From Lacisediminimonas profundi (GTDB taxonomy: Bacteria; Pseudomonadota; Gammaproteobacteria; Burkholderiales; Burkholderiaceae_D), in assembly GCF_008831265.1 (NCBI RefSeq), contig NZ_VTTH01000002.1, positions 558,001 through 622,000 on the forward strand: a stretch of 64,000 bases of DNA, in the 5' to 3' direction. The number at the start of each line of letters is the position of its first letter. Within the stretch, counting starts at the first letter, position 1. The translations under genes and the position numbers were made by a program. The notes under the pieces were generated by a model. That model was not told where the DNA came from. It searched no databases and saw only the letters and a list, made by a program, of their open reading frames with translations. Shown here piece by piece: positions 37,355 to 48,480 of this stretch.

Positions 37355-38764
37355 TCACCGCTCCGTCACCTCAGGGTTGCGCCTGGTCGGATGGGGATGC
37401 CCGGGATGGGTCGCGGTTGGGTCTGGGTCGGGTCCGGGGCGCCGCAAGATCCACGCCGCGAACCGCTCCGGGAACTCCGGCATCAGGATGAAAACGCTGA
37501 TGGTCACCACAGCATTCAGCGCCGCCGTCACCAGGAATATCTGCGGTATCGTCAGCCCCAACCCCAGCAGCAGCATCGCCAGCAGCGCCGCTGCGACCAT
37601 GAACAGCGCATTCAATATATTCATGCCGGCAATGGTGCGCGAGACGTGATCCGGGTCGCAGCGGGTCTGGATCAGCGCAAACAAGGGCACGATATAGAAG
37701 CCGCCGAAAACGCCGATCATCAGGCAGTCCAGCAACACCCTGATCCCGCCGGGCGCGAATGCCATGCCGGCCGCATCCAGCGAGCCGGTGCCGGTGAACC
37801 CGAGGCTGGCGAGGAACAGGTCGACTCCGAATAGGCTCAGTCCGATCGCACCGAGCGGCACCAGACCGGTTTCGATACGGCGTCCGGACAAGCGCTCGCA
37901 CAACAGGGATCCAGCGCCAATCCCGAGCGAAAAAACCGTGAGCAACAAGACGAATACCGTGTGGTCACCGTGCAGATATTGCCGCGCATAGAGCGGAAAC
38001 TGCGCCAGCACGATGGCGCCGTAGAACCAGAACCACGAATTCAGCAACATCGCCAGGAACACCTCGCGGTTGCTGCTGGAAAATCGCAGGTTGCGCACCG
38101 TTTCCTTGAGCGGATTCCAGCTGATCCGGAGCTTCGGCACCGCCGCGGGCGTAACAGGAATGCCGCGGCTCGCCAGCCAACCCAGTACGGCGATGGCAAG
38201 CGTGACGCCGGCCACCAGTGCGAGTCCCGCCGGTTTTTGCACCACCAGCACCGCCCCCAGCACTTCGCCCAGCAAGATGCCGGCGAAGGTTCCCATCTCG
38301 ACCACGCCGTTGCCGCCGGTCAGCTCATCACGCCGCAAGTGATGGGGCAAATAGGCATACTTGACCGGCCCGAACAGCGTCGAGTGCAGCCCCATGCCCG
38401 CCACGGCAGCCACCAGCAGCCACAACTGATGCGCCAGCCAGCCATAGGCGGCGATGGCCATGATGACGATCTCCAGCAGCTTCACCCATTGGGCCAGGCG
38501 CGACTTTTCCAGCTTGTCGGCCAGTTGCCCCGCGGTAGCGGAAAACAGCACGAAAGGCAGGATGAACAGACCCGGGATCAGGTTGTTGAGCAGGCCGGGA
38601 TCCATCGCCGTCCACGACAGCGCGTCGTAGGTAAGGATGGTCAGCAACGCAGTCTTGAATACGTTGTCGTTGAAGGCGCCCAGGAACTGGGTCCAGAAAA
38701 ACGGCGCAAAACGCCGCTGGCGCAGCAGCGCGAACTGGCTTGGTCCGGGTCGATTTTCGGTCAT
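37355..38764 (-). CDS. MFS transporter, LplT-like
   Basis: A 469-residue major facilitator protein with about 12 membrane segments. The N-terminal [23 protein letters not shown] and the [29 protein letters not shown] segment match the lysophospholipid transporter LplT group, whose E. coli member flips lysophospholipids across the inner membrane for re-acylation by Aas. No aas gene is adjacent. The C-terminal tail is rich in Pro, His and Thr from a GC-rich, repeat-like stretch (about 37380-37440). Confidence 0.82.
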   Translation of the reverse strand: MTENRPGPSQFALLRQRRFAPFFWTQFLGAFNDNVFKTALLTILTYDALSWTAMDPGLLNNLIPGLFILPFVLFSATAGQLADKLEKSRLAQWVKLLEIVIMAIAAYGWLAHQLWLLVAAVAGMGLHSTLFGPVKYAYLPHHLRRDELTGGNGVVEMGTFAGILLGEVLGAVLVVQKPAGLALVAGVTLAIAVLGWLASRGIPVTPAAVPKLRISWNPLKETVRNLRFSSSNREVFLAMLLNSWFWFYGAIVLAQFPLYARQYLHGDHTVFVLLLTVFSLGIGAGSLLCERLSGRRIETGLVPLGAIGLSLFGVDLFLASLGFTGTGSLDAAGMAFAPGGIRVLLDCLMIGVFGGFYIVPLFALIQTRCDPDHVSRTIAGMNILNALFMVAAALLAMLLLGLGLTIPQIFLVTAALNAVVTISVFILMPEFPERFAAWILRRPGPDPDPTATHPGHPHPTRRNPEVTER

Positions 38765-38885
38765 TGCATCTGCGCGTCCGGGCCGGCCGCTGCTGCCATT
38801 CGATTATTGATGATAGTGATGAATATCCCGCCGTGTATGGCGGGACTGCCGTGCCTGATCAGCATGACTGACGTAACCGGGGCGC

Positions 38886-38933
38886 CGGGGTGACTCGGGG
38901 TACCGGGTGCCTCGGGGTGACTCCGGGTGACTC
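38886..38933. repeat. Imperfect 10-11 bp repeats downstream of the CBS gene
   Basis: CGGGGTGACTC occurs at 38886-38896 and 38913-38923, followed directly by CGGGTGACTC at 38924-38933, with a related CGGGGTACCGGGTGC stretch between. The block abuts the stop codon of the CBS gene in the 176-base gap before the LplT-like gene; the rest of the gap shows no gene. Confidence 0.7.
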
Positions 38934-38940
38934 CGGCTGG

Positions 38941-39387
38941 CTATTCGTCGCCTTCAGCGGGCCAGTCGCGGATATAGGCTTTCAGCATCTTGTTCTCGAA
39001 ACCCTGCGCCTCCAGCACGGCCTTGGCAATGTCGTAGAACGACAGTACTCCAAGCAAGGTCCCGTCGTCCATCACAGGCACATAGCGTGCGTGACGCTCC
39101 AGCATCATCCGGCGCACTTCGTTGATATCGGTATCCGGCGTGATGGTGACCGGATCCTTGTCCATGTGCGCGCGTACGGTTTCATTGCCCACCGACCCCT
39201 GGTTGGCGTGCAGGGTGGTGATCACTTCCCGAAAGGTCAGGATGCCGACCAGCTTGCCGCCTTCCATCGCCACCAGCGAGCCTATGTCGTGCTCGGCCAT
39301 GGTATCGACGGCCTGCAGGATGGTGGCGTCCGGCGTAACGGTAAACAGGATGTTGCCCTTGACCTTCAGTATTTCGGAAACCTTCAT
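38941..39387 (-). CDS. CBS domain pair protein
   Basis: A 148-residue stand-alone protein made of two CBS motifs (about residues 5-60 and 72-130). The first is ILKVKGNILFTVTPDATILQAVDTMAEHDIGSLVA, the second VTITPDTDINEVRRMMLERHARYVPVMDDG. Such pairs bind adenine nucleotides and act as energy or ionic sensors. ATG 39387 gives the common MKVSEIL start; upstream in-frame codons are not conserved. It diverges from metY, with about 200 bases between them that should hold both promoters. Confidence 0.9.
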   Translation of the reverse strand: MKVSEILKVKGNILFTVTPDATILQAVDTMAEHDIGSLVAMEGGKLVGILTFREVITTLHANQGSVGNETVRAHMDKDPVTITPDTDINEVRRMMLERHARYVPVMDDGTLLGVLSFYDIAKAVLEAQGFENKMLKAYIRDWPAEGDE

Positions 39388-39594
39388 CGCGCCGTCCCTG
39401 TCCTTGTTGTTCTTCCGTTTGCAATGTAGCGTAAGCGCTGGTAAAAATCCAGCAGGCACGACTGGCCTTTGCGTTGACCTGAAGCAGCGTCAAACCCGCG
39501 TTCCTGAGGATCGTAGCAGCAAAGTCCCGGGCCGCCATCGCCGGCCCGGCTTTTTCCGGCCAACATCGCACGCAGGACACACTGAAGGATAACA

Positions 39595-40905
39595 ATGAGC
39601 GATCCCCGCTATCCCGGCTTTGACACCCTGGCCCTGCATGCAGGCGCGGCCCCGGATCCGGCAACCGGCGCGCGCGCGACGCCGATCTACCTCACCTCCT
39701 CCTTCGTGTTCCGGGATTCGGATCATGCTGCCGCGCTGTTCAACATGGAGCGAGCCGGCCATGTCTACTCGCGCATCTCGAATCCCACCAATGCCGTGCT
39801 GGAGGAGCGTATCGCCGCGCTGGAAGGCGGCGTGGCCGGCATCGCCGTCGCCAGCGGACAGGCCGCGATGCACCTGGGCCTGGCCACCATCGCCGGCGCC
39901 GGCTCGCACATTGTCGCGTCGCGGGCACTGTATGGCGGCTCGCAAAACCTGCTGGGCTATACGATGCGGCGCTTCGGTGTCGAGACCACCTTCGTCGACC
40001 CGCGCGACATCGATGCGTGGCGCTCGGCAATTCGTCCCGAGACCAAAGTCCTGTTTGCCGAGACGCTCGGCAATCCCGGACTGGATGTGCTGGACATACC
40101 GACGGTGTCGGCACTGGCGCACGAGCACCACTTGCCGCTGATGGTGGACTCCACATTCACCACGCCATACCTGCTCAAGCCGTTCGACCTCGGCGCCGAC
40201 CTGGTATTCCATTCCGCGACCAAATTCCTGTGCGGCCACGGGACCGCGATCGGCGGATTGCTGGTCGATGGCGGCCGCTTTGACTGGCAGCGCGCCTACG
40301 AGCGCACCGGCCGTTTCGCCGAGTTGTGCGAGCCGTATGACGGCTTCCACGGCATGGTGTTCGCCGAGGAGTCGACGGTAGCGCCCTTCGCACTGCGTGC
40401 GCGCCGCGAAGGGCTGCGCGACTTCGGCGCGGTAATGAGCCCGCACAACGCCTTTGCCATCCTGCAAGGCATCGAGACACTGTCGCTGCGGATGCAACGG
40501 CACGTGGAAAACACGCGCAAGGTGGTGGCCTTCCTGGCAGCGCACAAGGCGGTTGATTCGGTGTCCTACCCGGAACTCGAGACCCATCCCGACCATGCGC
40601 TGGCGCAGCGGTTGCTGCCACGCGGTTGCGGCGCAGTGTTCTCCTTCGCCATACGCGGCGATCGCGCCGCCGGGCAACGCTTCGTCGAGGCCTTGCGGGT
40701 ATTCTCGCACCTGGCCAATGTCGGCGATGCCAAGTCGCTGGTCATCCATCCGGCATCGACCACGCATTTCCGGGTCCCGGCGGCACAACTCGCCGCCTCC
40801 GGAATCACGGAGGGAACCATGCGCCTGTCGATCGGGCTGGAGGATCCTGAGGACCTGATCGAAGACCTGCAGCGCGCCCTGCGCGCAGCGCTGAAGGGGG
40901 CCTGA
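39595..40905 (+). CDS. metY: O-acetylhomoserine sulfhydrylase family enzyme
   Basis: A 436-residue Cys/Met-metabolism PLP enzyme that would make homocysteine from acylhomoserine and sulfide. The start YPGFDTLALHAGAAPDPATGARATPIYLTSSFVF and the length are those of the MetY branch. PLP-binding features are RISNPTNAVLEERIAALEGG, the DSTFTTPYLLKPFDLGAD Asp and the Lys in HSATKFLCGHG. The RLSIGLEDPEDLIEDLQRAL C-terminus is typical. The ATG is preceded by GAAGGA. It is distinct from the second PLP enzyme at 10389-11630. Succinyl- versus acetyl-ester preference cannot be read by eye. Confidence 0.87.
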   Translation: MSDPRYPGFDTLALHAGAAPDPATGARATPIYLTSSFVFRDSDHAAALFNMERAGHVYSRISNPTNAVLEERIAALEGGVAGIAVASGQAAMHLGLATIAGAGSHIVASRALYGGSQNLLGYTMRRFGVETTFVDPRDIDAWRSAIRPETKVLFAETLGNPGLDVLDIPTVSALAHEHHLPLMVDSTFTTPYLLKPFDLGADLVFHSATKFLCGHGTAIGGLLVDGGRFDWQRAYERTGRFAELCEPYDGFHGMVFAEESTVAPFALRARREGLRDFGAVMSPHNAFAILQGIETLSLRMQRHVENTRKVVAFLAAHKAVDSVSYPELETHPDHALAQRLLPRGCGAVFSFAIRGDRAAGQRFVEALRVFSHLANVGDAKSLVIHPASTTHFRVPAAQLAASGITEGTMRLSIGLEDPEDLIEDLQRALRAALKGA

Positions 40906-40906
40906 C

Positions 40907-41728
40907 ATGTTGCTCGACATACAGGGACAGCAAAGCTTCTGCTACACCGGCGGCAAGCAATTCGACCCGGCGCTGCCGGCCATCGTCTTCATTCACGGCG
41001 CACAGAACGATCATTCGGTATGGGGACTGCAGAGCCGCTACCTGGCGCACCATGGCTTCGGCGTGCTTGCGCCCGACCTGCCGGCCCACGGCCGCAGCAA
41101 GGGCCATCCGCTGGCCTCGATCGAAGCCATGCGCGACTGGGTGCTGGCGCTGATGGATGCCGCCGGCGTACAAAAGGCGGCGCTGGTCGGTCACAGCATG
41201 GGTGCGCTGGTTGCGCTGGACGCCGCAGGCAACGCCCCGGACAGGGTCAGCAAGCTGGCCATGCTGGGCATCGCTTACCCGATGAAGGTATCAGATGCGC
41301 TGCTCGACGCTTCGCTGAACGAGCCGGGACGGGCCGCCGACATGGTCAACATCTGGTCGCATTCGTCGCTGGCGCCCAAGCCCTCGGCCCCGGGTCCGGG
41401 CTTCTGGGTGATGGGCATGTCGCAGCGGCTGATGCAGCGGGTGAGCGAATCCAGCAGCGAACCGGTATTCAACACCGACTTCAATGCATGCAACAACTAT
41501 GCAGGCGGTGAAGCCGCTGCGGCCGCCGCGGCCGCTGCGCGCTGCCCTGCCCTGTTCATGCTTGGCAGCGCGGACATGATGACGCCGCCAAGAACCGCAT
41601 TGTCCTTGCGGGCTGCGATTGCGGATGCGGAAGTCGCGCTGCTGCCGTGCGGGCACGACATGATGGCGGAACAGCCGGATGCGGTGCTGGACGGCTTGAA
41701 GAAGTTCTTGCAAACCCGTCCGGGGTAG
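40907..41728 (+). CDS. Alpha/beta hydrolase
   Basis: A 273-residue soluble alpha/beta hydrolase fold protein. The oxyanion segment is IVFIHGAQNDHSVW, the nucleophile elbow is VGHSMGALVALDAA, and the likely catalytic His is in LLPCGHDMMAEQP with the Asp in LGSADMMTPP. It starts one base after the metY stop, so it is translationally linked to metY; a role in cleaving an acyl ester or thioester near sulfur metabolism is conceivable but not shown. A run of nine Ala (GEAAAAAAAAARC region) occurs near residue 205. Confidence 0.85.
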   Translation: MLLDIQGQQSFCYTGGKQFDPALPAIVFIHGAQNDHSVWGLQSRYLAHHGFGVLAPDLPAHGRSKGHPLASIEAMRDWVLALMDAAGVQKAALVGHSMGALVALDAAGNAPDRVSKLAMLGIAYPMKVSDALLDASLNEPGRAADMVNIWSHSSLAPKPSAPGPGFWVMGMSQRLMQRVSESSSEPVFNTDFNACNNYAGGEAAAAAAAAARCPALFMLGSADMMTPPRTALSLRAAIADAEVALLPCGHDMMAEQPDAVLDGLKKFLQTRPG

Positions 41729-41767
41729 TCCGGGCGAAAATTCCGGGCGTGGACCAGCGGCACGGAT

Positions 41768-41794
41768 CTGTCAGCCGAGCTGTCAGCCGATCTA

Positions 41795-41803
<9 letters not shown>
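41768..41803. repeat. 12-bp tandem repeat at the yihY 3' end
   Basis: Three head-to-tail 12-bp units (CTGTCAGCCGAG, CTGTCAGCCGAT, CTATCAGCCAAG) occupy 41768-41803 between two convergent genes. The yihY stop codon (41795-41797) lies inside the third unit. Confidence 0.85.
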
Positions 41804-43770
<1,967 letters not shown>

Positions 43771-43771
<1 letters not shown>

Positions 43772-44175
43772 TGAACAAGCCGGCGCACCAATCGCTGTAC
43801 ATCAGCGCCCTCGCCAGCATGATTGCGCTGATCCTGCTGTGTATCGCCTGGGAAACCGTGGTGGCGCCTTTGCGCCCCGGCGGCTCCTGGCTTGTGATCA
43901 AGGTCATACCCTTGCTGATTCCCCTGCGCGGAATCTGGAAACGCGATGTCTACACCTTGCAATGGTCGTCGATGCTGATCCTGCTGTTCCTGGCCGAAGG
44001 GGCGGTGCGTGCCACCACCGAAACCGGATGGTCGCAGGCAATGGCGATCGGCGAAGTGATACTGGTCGTCGTATTTTTCGTATCCACCCTGCTCTACTTG
44101 CGGCCGTACAAGCAGACCGCCAAACGGCTGGCAAAGGAAGCAATCCGCAAAGCCTCCGAATCCGTCAATGAATGA
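43771..44175 (+). CDS. DUF2069 membrane protein
   Basis: A 134-residue membrane protein with four hydrophobic segments and the DUF2069 signature (IPLLIPLRGIWKRDVYTLQWSSMLILLFLAEGAVRA). Function is unknown, but the family is usually next to wrbA, as here. Two adjacent ATG codons (43768 and 43771) are possible; 43771 has AGGGG at a better distance. It overlaps the end of wrbA and its own end overlaps the FAD oxidoreductase start by 8 bases, so the three genes form one operon. Confidence 0.88.
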
Positions 44176-45574
44176 ATTTCTCGACGCCTGCCGCCAGGTC
44201 ATCGGCGATGCGCAGGTGCTGGTATCGCCAGCCGACATGGCGGGCTACCTGACTGACTGGCGCAAGCGTTTCACCGGCCGCGCCCGCGCCGTGCTGCGCC
44301 CGGGATCGACCGAAGAGGCAAGGCAGCTGGTGGCGCTGTGCCGCCACTATCAGGTTCCAGTCGTGCCGCAGGGCGGCAACACCGGCCTGGTGCTGGGCAG
44401 CGTGCCGGATGATAGCGGGAATGCGGTGGTGATCTCGCTTGCCCGCATGAACCGGATACGGGCGATCGACACCATCAACAACACGATCACCGTGGACGCC
44501 GGCTGCGTACTGGAGCAGGTACAAAATGCCGCCGCCGACAGCGAGCGCCTGTTCCCGCTGTCGCTGGCATCGGAAGGCAGCTGCACCATCGGTGGCAACC
44601 TGTCGACCAATGCCGGCGGCACCGGCGTGCTGCGCTATGGCAATGCACGTGAGCTCTGCCTGGGCCTGGAAGTGGTGACCGCCGACGGCGAAATCTGGAA
44701 CGGCTTGCGCGGCCTGCGCAAGGACAACACCGGATACGACTTGCGCGACCTGTTCATCGGCGCCGAAGGAACGCTCGGCCTGATCACCGCCGCCGTGCTC
44801 AAGCTGTACCCGCAGCCGAAGGGCCAACTGACTGCGCTGGCGGGCCTGCAATCGCCCGGCGATGCGCTCAAATTGCTGGCGCTGGCACAGCAACGCTGCG
44901 GCGCTGCGCTGACCGGATTCGAACTGATGTCGGGCTTTTGCCTGGAGTTGGTCACACGCCATTTTCAGCAGTTGCAAGCGCCGCTGCCGCAGCCCTATCC
45001 CCAATACGTATTGCTCGAACTGTCCGACAGCGAATCCGAGGAACATGCGATGTCACTGCTGGAAGCCGTGATCACCGCTGCGCTGGAAGAAGGCCTGGTA
45101 CAGGACGCCGCGGTTGCCGCGTCGATCGCGCAGTCACAGTCGCTGTGGAACCTGCGCGAGCACATCTCGGAAGCGCAGGCTGCCGAGGGAAAAAACATCA
45201 AGCATGACGTGTCGGTGCCGATTTCGAATATCGGCCAGTTCGTTCAAGAAACCGACCAACTTCTGCAAGCAGCCGTTCCAGGTGTTCGAATGGTGACCTT
45301 CGGGCACTTGGGCGATGGCAACCTTCATTACAATGTGTCCCCGCCCGTGGGGACCGATGCTAACAACTTCATCGAACGCCAGGCCGAGGTCAACCGCATC
45401 GTGCATGACAGCGTTCACCGCTTCGGTGGCTCGATATCCGCAGAACACGGCCTGGGCGCGCTCAAGCGCGAGGAAGTCCTGCGCTACAAGTCGCCGCTTG
45501 AAATGCAGTTGATGCGCACAATCAAACAGGCACTCGATCCGCTCAATCTGATGAATCCGGGGAAGGTGCTCTGA
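44168..45574 (+). CDS. FAD-binding oxidoreductase, GlcD/D-2-hydroxyacid dehydrogenase type
   Basis: A 468-residue flavoprotein of the VAO/GlcD family. FAD-binding motifs are VVPQGGNTGLVLGSVP and SEGSCTIGGNLSTNAGGTGVLRYG; the C-terminal FAD-oxidase domain has HLGDGNLHYN and ends SAEHGLGALKREEVLRYKSPLEM...LDPLNLMNPGKVL. Relatives oxidise D-lactate, glycolate or D-2-hydroxyglutarate; the substrate is not resolved here. Its start overlaps the DUF2069 gene. Confidence 0.9.
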   Translation: MNEFLDACRQVIGDAQVLVSPADMAGYLTDWRKRFTGRARAVLRPGSTEEARQLVALCRHYQVPVVPQGGNTGLVLGSVPDDSGNAVVISLARMNRIRAIDTINNTITVDAGCVLEQVQNAAADSERLFPLSLASEGSCTIGGNLSTNAGGTGVLRYGNARELCLGLEVVTADGEIWNGLRGLRKDNTGYDLRDLFIGAEGTLGLITAAVLKLYPQPKGQLTALAGLQSPGDALKLLALAQQRCGAALTGFELMSGFCLELVTRHFQQLQAPLPQPYPQYVLLELSDSESEEHAMSLLEAVITAALEEGLVQDAAVAASIAQSQSLWNLREHISEAQAAEGKNIKHDVSVPISNIGQFVQETDQLLQAAVPGVRMVTFGHLGDGNLHYNVSPPVGTDANNFIERQAEVNRIVHDSVHRFGGSISAEHGLGALKREEVLRYKSPLEMQLMRTIKQALDPLNLMNPGKVL

Positions 45575-45592
45575 AATTTTCAGAGGATCTTC

Positions 45593-46027
45593 ATGCGGCA
45601 TGCACTGGCGTTGTTTGCGCTTTCCCTGGTTTCCCTTCCGTCCCACGCGCTGTACAAATGCGCTGCCGGCGCCACCACGGTTTATTCCGATACCCCCTGC
45701 CCTGCAGGCCAGCCTGCGCAACTGCTGACGCCCGCACCCGCGCCGGACGCCGCGCAAGTGCGCGACGCTACTCGCAATGCCGCGCGTGACAAGGCGGAAG
45801 TGAACCGGCTCCGCAGCGAACGCGAGCGGCGCATCGCCCAGGAAGAGTCGGCCCGCGCGCGTGCCGAGGCTGGCCGCCTGGCGCATCAGAAAAAATGCAA
45901 GCTGCTGGGCATGAAGAAGCGTTGGGGCGATGAAGATGCCGCGCGGGCAAGCGTCAAACAGGAAGCGAAGGCGAAGCGGGCTGCGCGACGAAAGGCCGAG
46001 CAGTATGAGCTGGAGTGCGGGGCCTGA
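45593..46027 (+). CDS. DUF4124 domain protein
   Basis: A 144-residue exported protein. A signal peptide (ALALFALSLVSLPSHA) is followed by the DUF4124 motif LYKCAAGATTVYSDTPCPAGQPAQLL, which has two conserved Cys, then a charged coiled-coil-like tail rich in Arg, Glu and Lys with two further Cys. Function is unknown. AGAGGATC precedes the ATG, and the gene is 18 bases after the FAD oxidoreductase gene. It converges on the Tad locus across a 92-base gap with no feature I can name. Confidence 0.82.
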   Translation: MRHALALFALSLVSLPSHALYKCAAGATTVYSDTPCPAGQPAQLLTPAPAPDAAQVRDATRNAARDKAEVNRLRSERERRIAQEESARARAEAGRLAHQKKCKLLGMKKRWGDEDAARASVKQEAKAKRAARRKAEQYELECGA

Positions 46028-46119
46028 CGGATTGGCTTGCGCTTCATCCGAGCTGATCAACGCCCCCGGAACGCGCGGGTCACGGCCAACGCCAGGTACC
46101 GGATTCTGGTCATCCGGCT

Positions 46120-47373
46120 TCAGAGCCGCTTCGACAAATCCGATCGATGCCCTGATTGCCCTGCCTCTGCCTGTCGTACCGATTTCTGCTGCGTATTCGG
46201 CGTATTGCTGACCACTTCATACCAGCCGCCGGACCCGGTGGCATCCTTGCCGATGAGCAATCGAACATCCACACCGGTGCGCAGTGCCCTACTGTCCACC
46301 ACCGTCAGCGCCGAAGAAAACCGGCGGCCAAGGGTTCGTGCCTGTTGTTCAAATCCGGCCCGGTACTGGATCACGGTCTCCTGCTGCCGGTAAGGGGCTG
46401 CGTTGGAGAGCCTGGCCTTGGGCAGGCCATCAGCGATCAGCAACCGGTTGACCTTCGCCGCCAGGCCGGTACTGCCATTGCCATTGCTGATCTCGAGTCG
46501 AACATGCTTGGCCAAGGCCAATGGCTGCTCGTTGGCAGCAACGGCCTGGCTGGAGGCTGCCGCCGCGGTTGCCGGCTCCGGTGCCGGTGCTGCGGTGACC
46601 CGTTCCGTGCCAGCACCGACCTTGGCGCCGCTCCCGGACTCTGGCAATACTTGCACAAGCGGAGCCGGTATGCTGCTGCTGGAAGGCGCCATGCCGAGCG
46701 ACCCGCCAAGGGCCACTGGCGCATAGGGAGTACTGATATCGATCGTTGCTGCACCAGCGGCAACATGGGGCGCTGCCGGCCTGCTAGCGGCCACTGGGCG
46801 TGCGGCCGGCACCTCGGCAACCACGGCCGCTCGCGTGCCCGAGCGCGCCTGTTCAAAGGCCAGCTTCGCCTGGTCGCCCAATCCCTGTTCGGCGTAGGCT
46901 GCGCCAAGATTGTTGAGGGTTCTCGGATTGCCAGGCTCCAGCTCCAGCGCCTTTTGATAGGATGCTGCAGCATCGGCATAGCGTTGCTGCAGGAATCGGG
47001 TGTAGCCGAGGTTGTTATACAGCCAGGCTAGTCGCGGCGCGATCGCAAGCGCTGCTTCGAATTCCCGGGCTGCCGCATCATATTGGCCGCGTTGGGAATA
47101 AAGCGTGCCCAGTGCACTGCGCGCCTCGACGAATTCGCGATCGGCCTCCAGCGCCCGCTGGTAAGCGGTCGCCGCCAGGTCGAGCCGGTTCTGCCCCTGG
47201 TAATACCTGCCCAGTTCGAGAAAGCCGGCTGCCGCCCCGTTGGTGTTGCTGGTGCGCCAGAGAGGTTCTATACGGGGGCCTTCAGCCGACCGGTTCGGTG
47301 GCGTGGCGCATCCGAACAGCAAGGGCAAGGCGCAGGCGAGCGGCAGTGCAAGCGAGGGTTTTATCGATTTCAT
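46120..47373 (-). CDS. TPR lipoprotein with LytR C-terminal domain (TadD-like)
   Basis: A 417-residue lipoprotein (LLFGC lipobox). Residues about 50-175 contain at least three tetratricopeptide repeats (GRYYQGQNRLDLAATAYQRALEADREFVEARSALGTLY and following). After a low-complexity linker, residues about 300-390 match a LytR_C domain (RLEISNGNGSTGLAAKVNRLLIADG ... ALTVVDSRALRTGVDVRLLIGKDA). It takes the TadD position as the last gene of the Tad operon; TadD is the TPR lipoprotein that assists secretin assembly. AGGACAAG precedes the ATG, and an AATTC/GATTC repeat lies just upstream. Confidence 0.85.
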   Translation of the reverse strand: MKSIKPSLALPLACALPLLFGCATPPNRSAEGPRIEPLWRTSNTNGAAAGFLELGRYYQGQNRLDLAATAYQRALEADREFVEARSALGTLYSQRGQYDAAAREFEAALAIAPRLAWLYNNLGYTRFLQQRYADAAASYQKALELEPGNPRTLNNLGAAYAEQGLGDQAKLAFEQARSGTRAAVVAEVPAARPVAASRPAAPHVAAGAATIDISTPYAPVALGGSLGMAPSSSSIPAPLVQVLPESGSGAKVGAGTERVTAAPAPEPATAAAASSQAVAANEQPLALAKHVRLEISNGNGSTGLAAKVNRLLIADGLPKARLSNAAPYRQQETVIQYRAGFEQQARTLGRRFSSALTVVDSRALRTGVDVRLLIGKDATGSGGWYEVVSNTPNTQQKSVRQAEAGQSGHRSDLSKRL

Positions 47374-47391
47374 GATCTTGTCCTGGTTGCG

Positions 47392-47421
47392 AATTCAATT
47401 CGATTCGATTCAATTCAATCA
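47392..47421. repeat. Pentamer tandem repeat between tadC and the TPR gene
   Basis: Six copies of RATTC-type pentamers (AATTC, AATTC, GATTC, GATTC, AATTC, AATCA) lie at 47392-47421, about 20 bases upstream of the TPR-lipoprotein start and just outside its ribosome site. Five bp is not a multiple of three, but the block is non-coding. Confidence 0.85.
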
Positions 47422-47457
47422 GACTCGAATGGTGTCGATCCGATGGCTGAAGCCCGG

Positions 47458-48411
47458 CTACATGATTGCCTGTCCCGGAGCGCTCAGGACCCTGAACAAT
47501 TGCATCATTGCCGGCCCCAGCAGCACCAGCATGATTGCCGGGAAAATGCAGAAAATCAGCGGAAACAGGAGCTTCAGCGCAACCTTGGCCGCAGCCTCCT
47601 CGGCCTTTTGACGGCGGCGCGTGCGCAATGAGTCCGAGTGCACCCGCAGCGAATCGCCGATACTGGTTCCGAAACGCTCCGCCTGGATAAGCATCGCGAC
47701 CAGGCTGTCGATGTCTTCCACGCCGGTCCGGATCGCCAGGTTGCGCAGTGCGCGTTCCTTGCTGCTGCCGGCACGCAAATCCAGTGTCACCAGGTGCATT
47801 TCCTCGGCCAGCGCCGGCGCCGCAGTGACCATTTCAGTTGCGATGCGCGCGATCGCGGCGTCGACAGCCAGGCCGGCTTCGACGCAGACCGTCATCAGGT
47901 CCAGTGCGTCCGGAAAATGGTCAACGATTTCCTGTTGCCGCCGCCTGATCATTGCGCCCAACAACAGGTTCGGTGCGTAGAAACCCGTGGTCGCCGCCAG
48001 CAGCAGGATCAGCATCAGCGTAGTGGTACTTTCAAAGCTGATGCTGGCAAGCAGGACGGTCAGCCAGGCCAGCAAGGGAAGCGCCACCGCAAGAATGGTT
48101 TTTGCTGCGAAGTAGATCGCGGCGGCATTCGAACTGCGCAAGCCGGCATTCATGAAGCGGGCTCGCATCGGCGAATTTTCCCACCCGCTCTCGGGCACCG
48201 AGAGCTTGGCGAACGGGCCGGTCAGGCGCGCAATGCTTGCCATCCAGTCGCCACCGGGGCCGGACGGGTTGGACAGCCCCGCGCCGTCCACCGCCATTTC
48301 CTGCATGCGTTGCTTCAGCGGGTCCGGCGATGCCCAGCGGAATACGGCGACCGAAATGCCGAACACCATCAGAAACACCGCCGCCAGATAGAGAAAATAA
48401 AGTGCGTTCAT
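47458..48411 (-). CDS. tadC: Tad pilus inner membrane platform protein TadC
   Basis: A 317-residue type II secretion F-domain protein. Membrane segments are at the N-terminus (LYFLYLAAVFLMVFGISVAVF), in the middle (two segments near residues 95-140) and at the C-terminus. The cytoplasmic F domain shows DALDLMTVCVEAGLAVDAAIARIATEM and AERFGTSIGDSLRVHSDSLRTRRRQKAEEAAAKVALKLLFPL, both conserved in TadC. With TadB it forms the platform for the Flp pilus. It is separated from tadB by a 13-bp tandem repeat. Confidence 0.93.
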   Translation of the reverse strand: MNALYFLYLAAVFLMVFGISVAVFRWASPDPLKQRMQEMAVDGAGLSNPSGPGGDWMASIARLTGPFAKLSVPESGWENSPMRARFMNAGLRSSNAAAIYFAAKTILAVALPLLAWLTVLLASISFESTTTLMLILLLAATTGFYAPNLLLGAMIRRRQQEIVDHFPDALDLMTVCVEAGLAVDAAIARIATEMVTAAPALAEEMHLVTLDLRAGSSKERALRNLAIRTGVEDIDSLVAMLIQAERFGTSIGDSLRVHSDSLRTRRRQKAEEAAAKVALKLLFPLIFCIFPAIMLVLLGPAMMQLFRVLSAPGQAIM

Positions 48412-48437
48412 GCCGACTCCTTGGACTACTGAAATGT

Positions 48438-48476
48438 CGTGCTGGAATACCGTGCTGGAATACCGCGCTGGATTGC
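48438..48476. repeat. 13-bp tandem repeat between tadB and tadC
   Basis: Three head-to-tail 13-bp units (two identical CGTGCTGGAATAC at 48438-48463, then CGCGCTGGATTGC at 48464-48476) fill most of the 69-base gap between the tadB stop and the tadC start. Confidence 0.88.
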
Positions 48477-48480
48477 GAAT

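Noticed and set aside
37380-37440. GGGT/GGGA-rich stretch at the 3' end of the LplT-like gene as a G-quadruplex
   Set aside because: The G-runs are mostly of three with irregular spacing and it is protein-coding; not convincing without a folding calculation.
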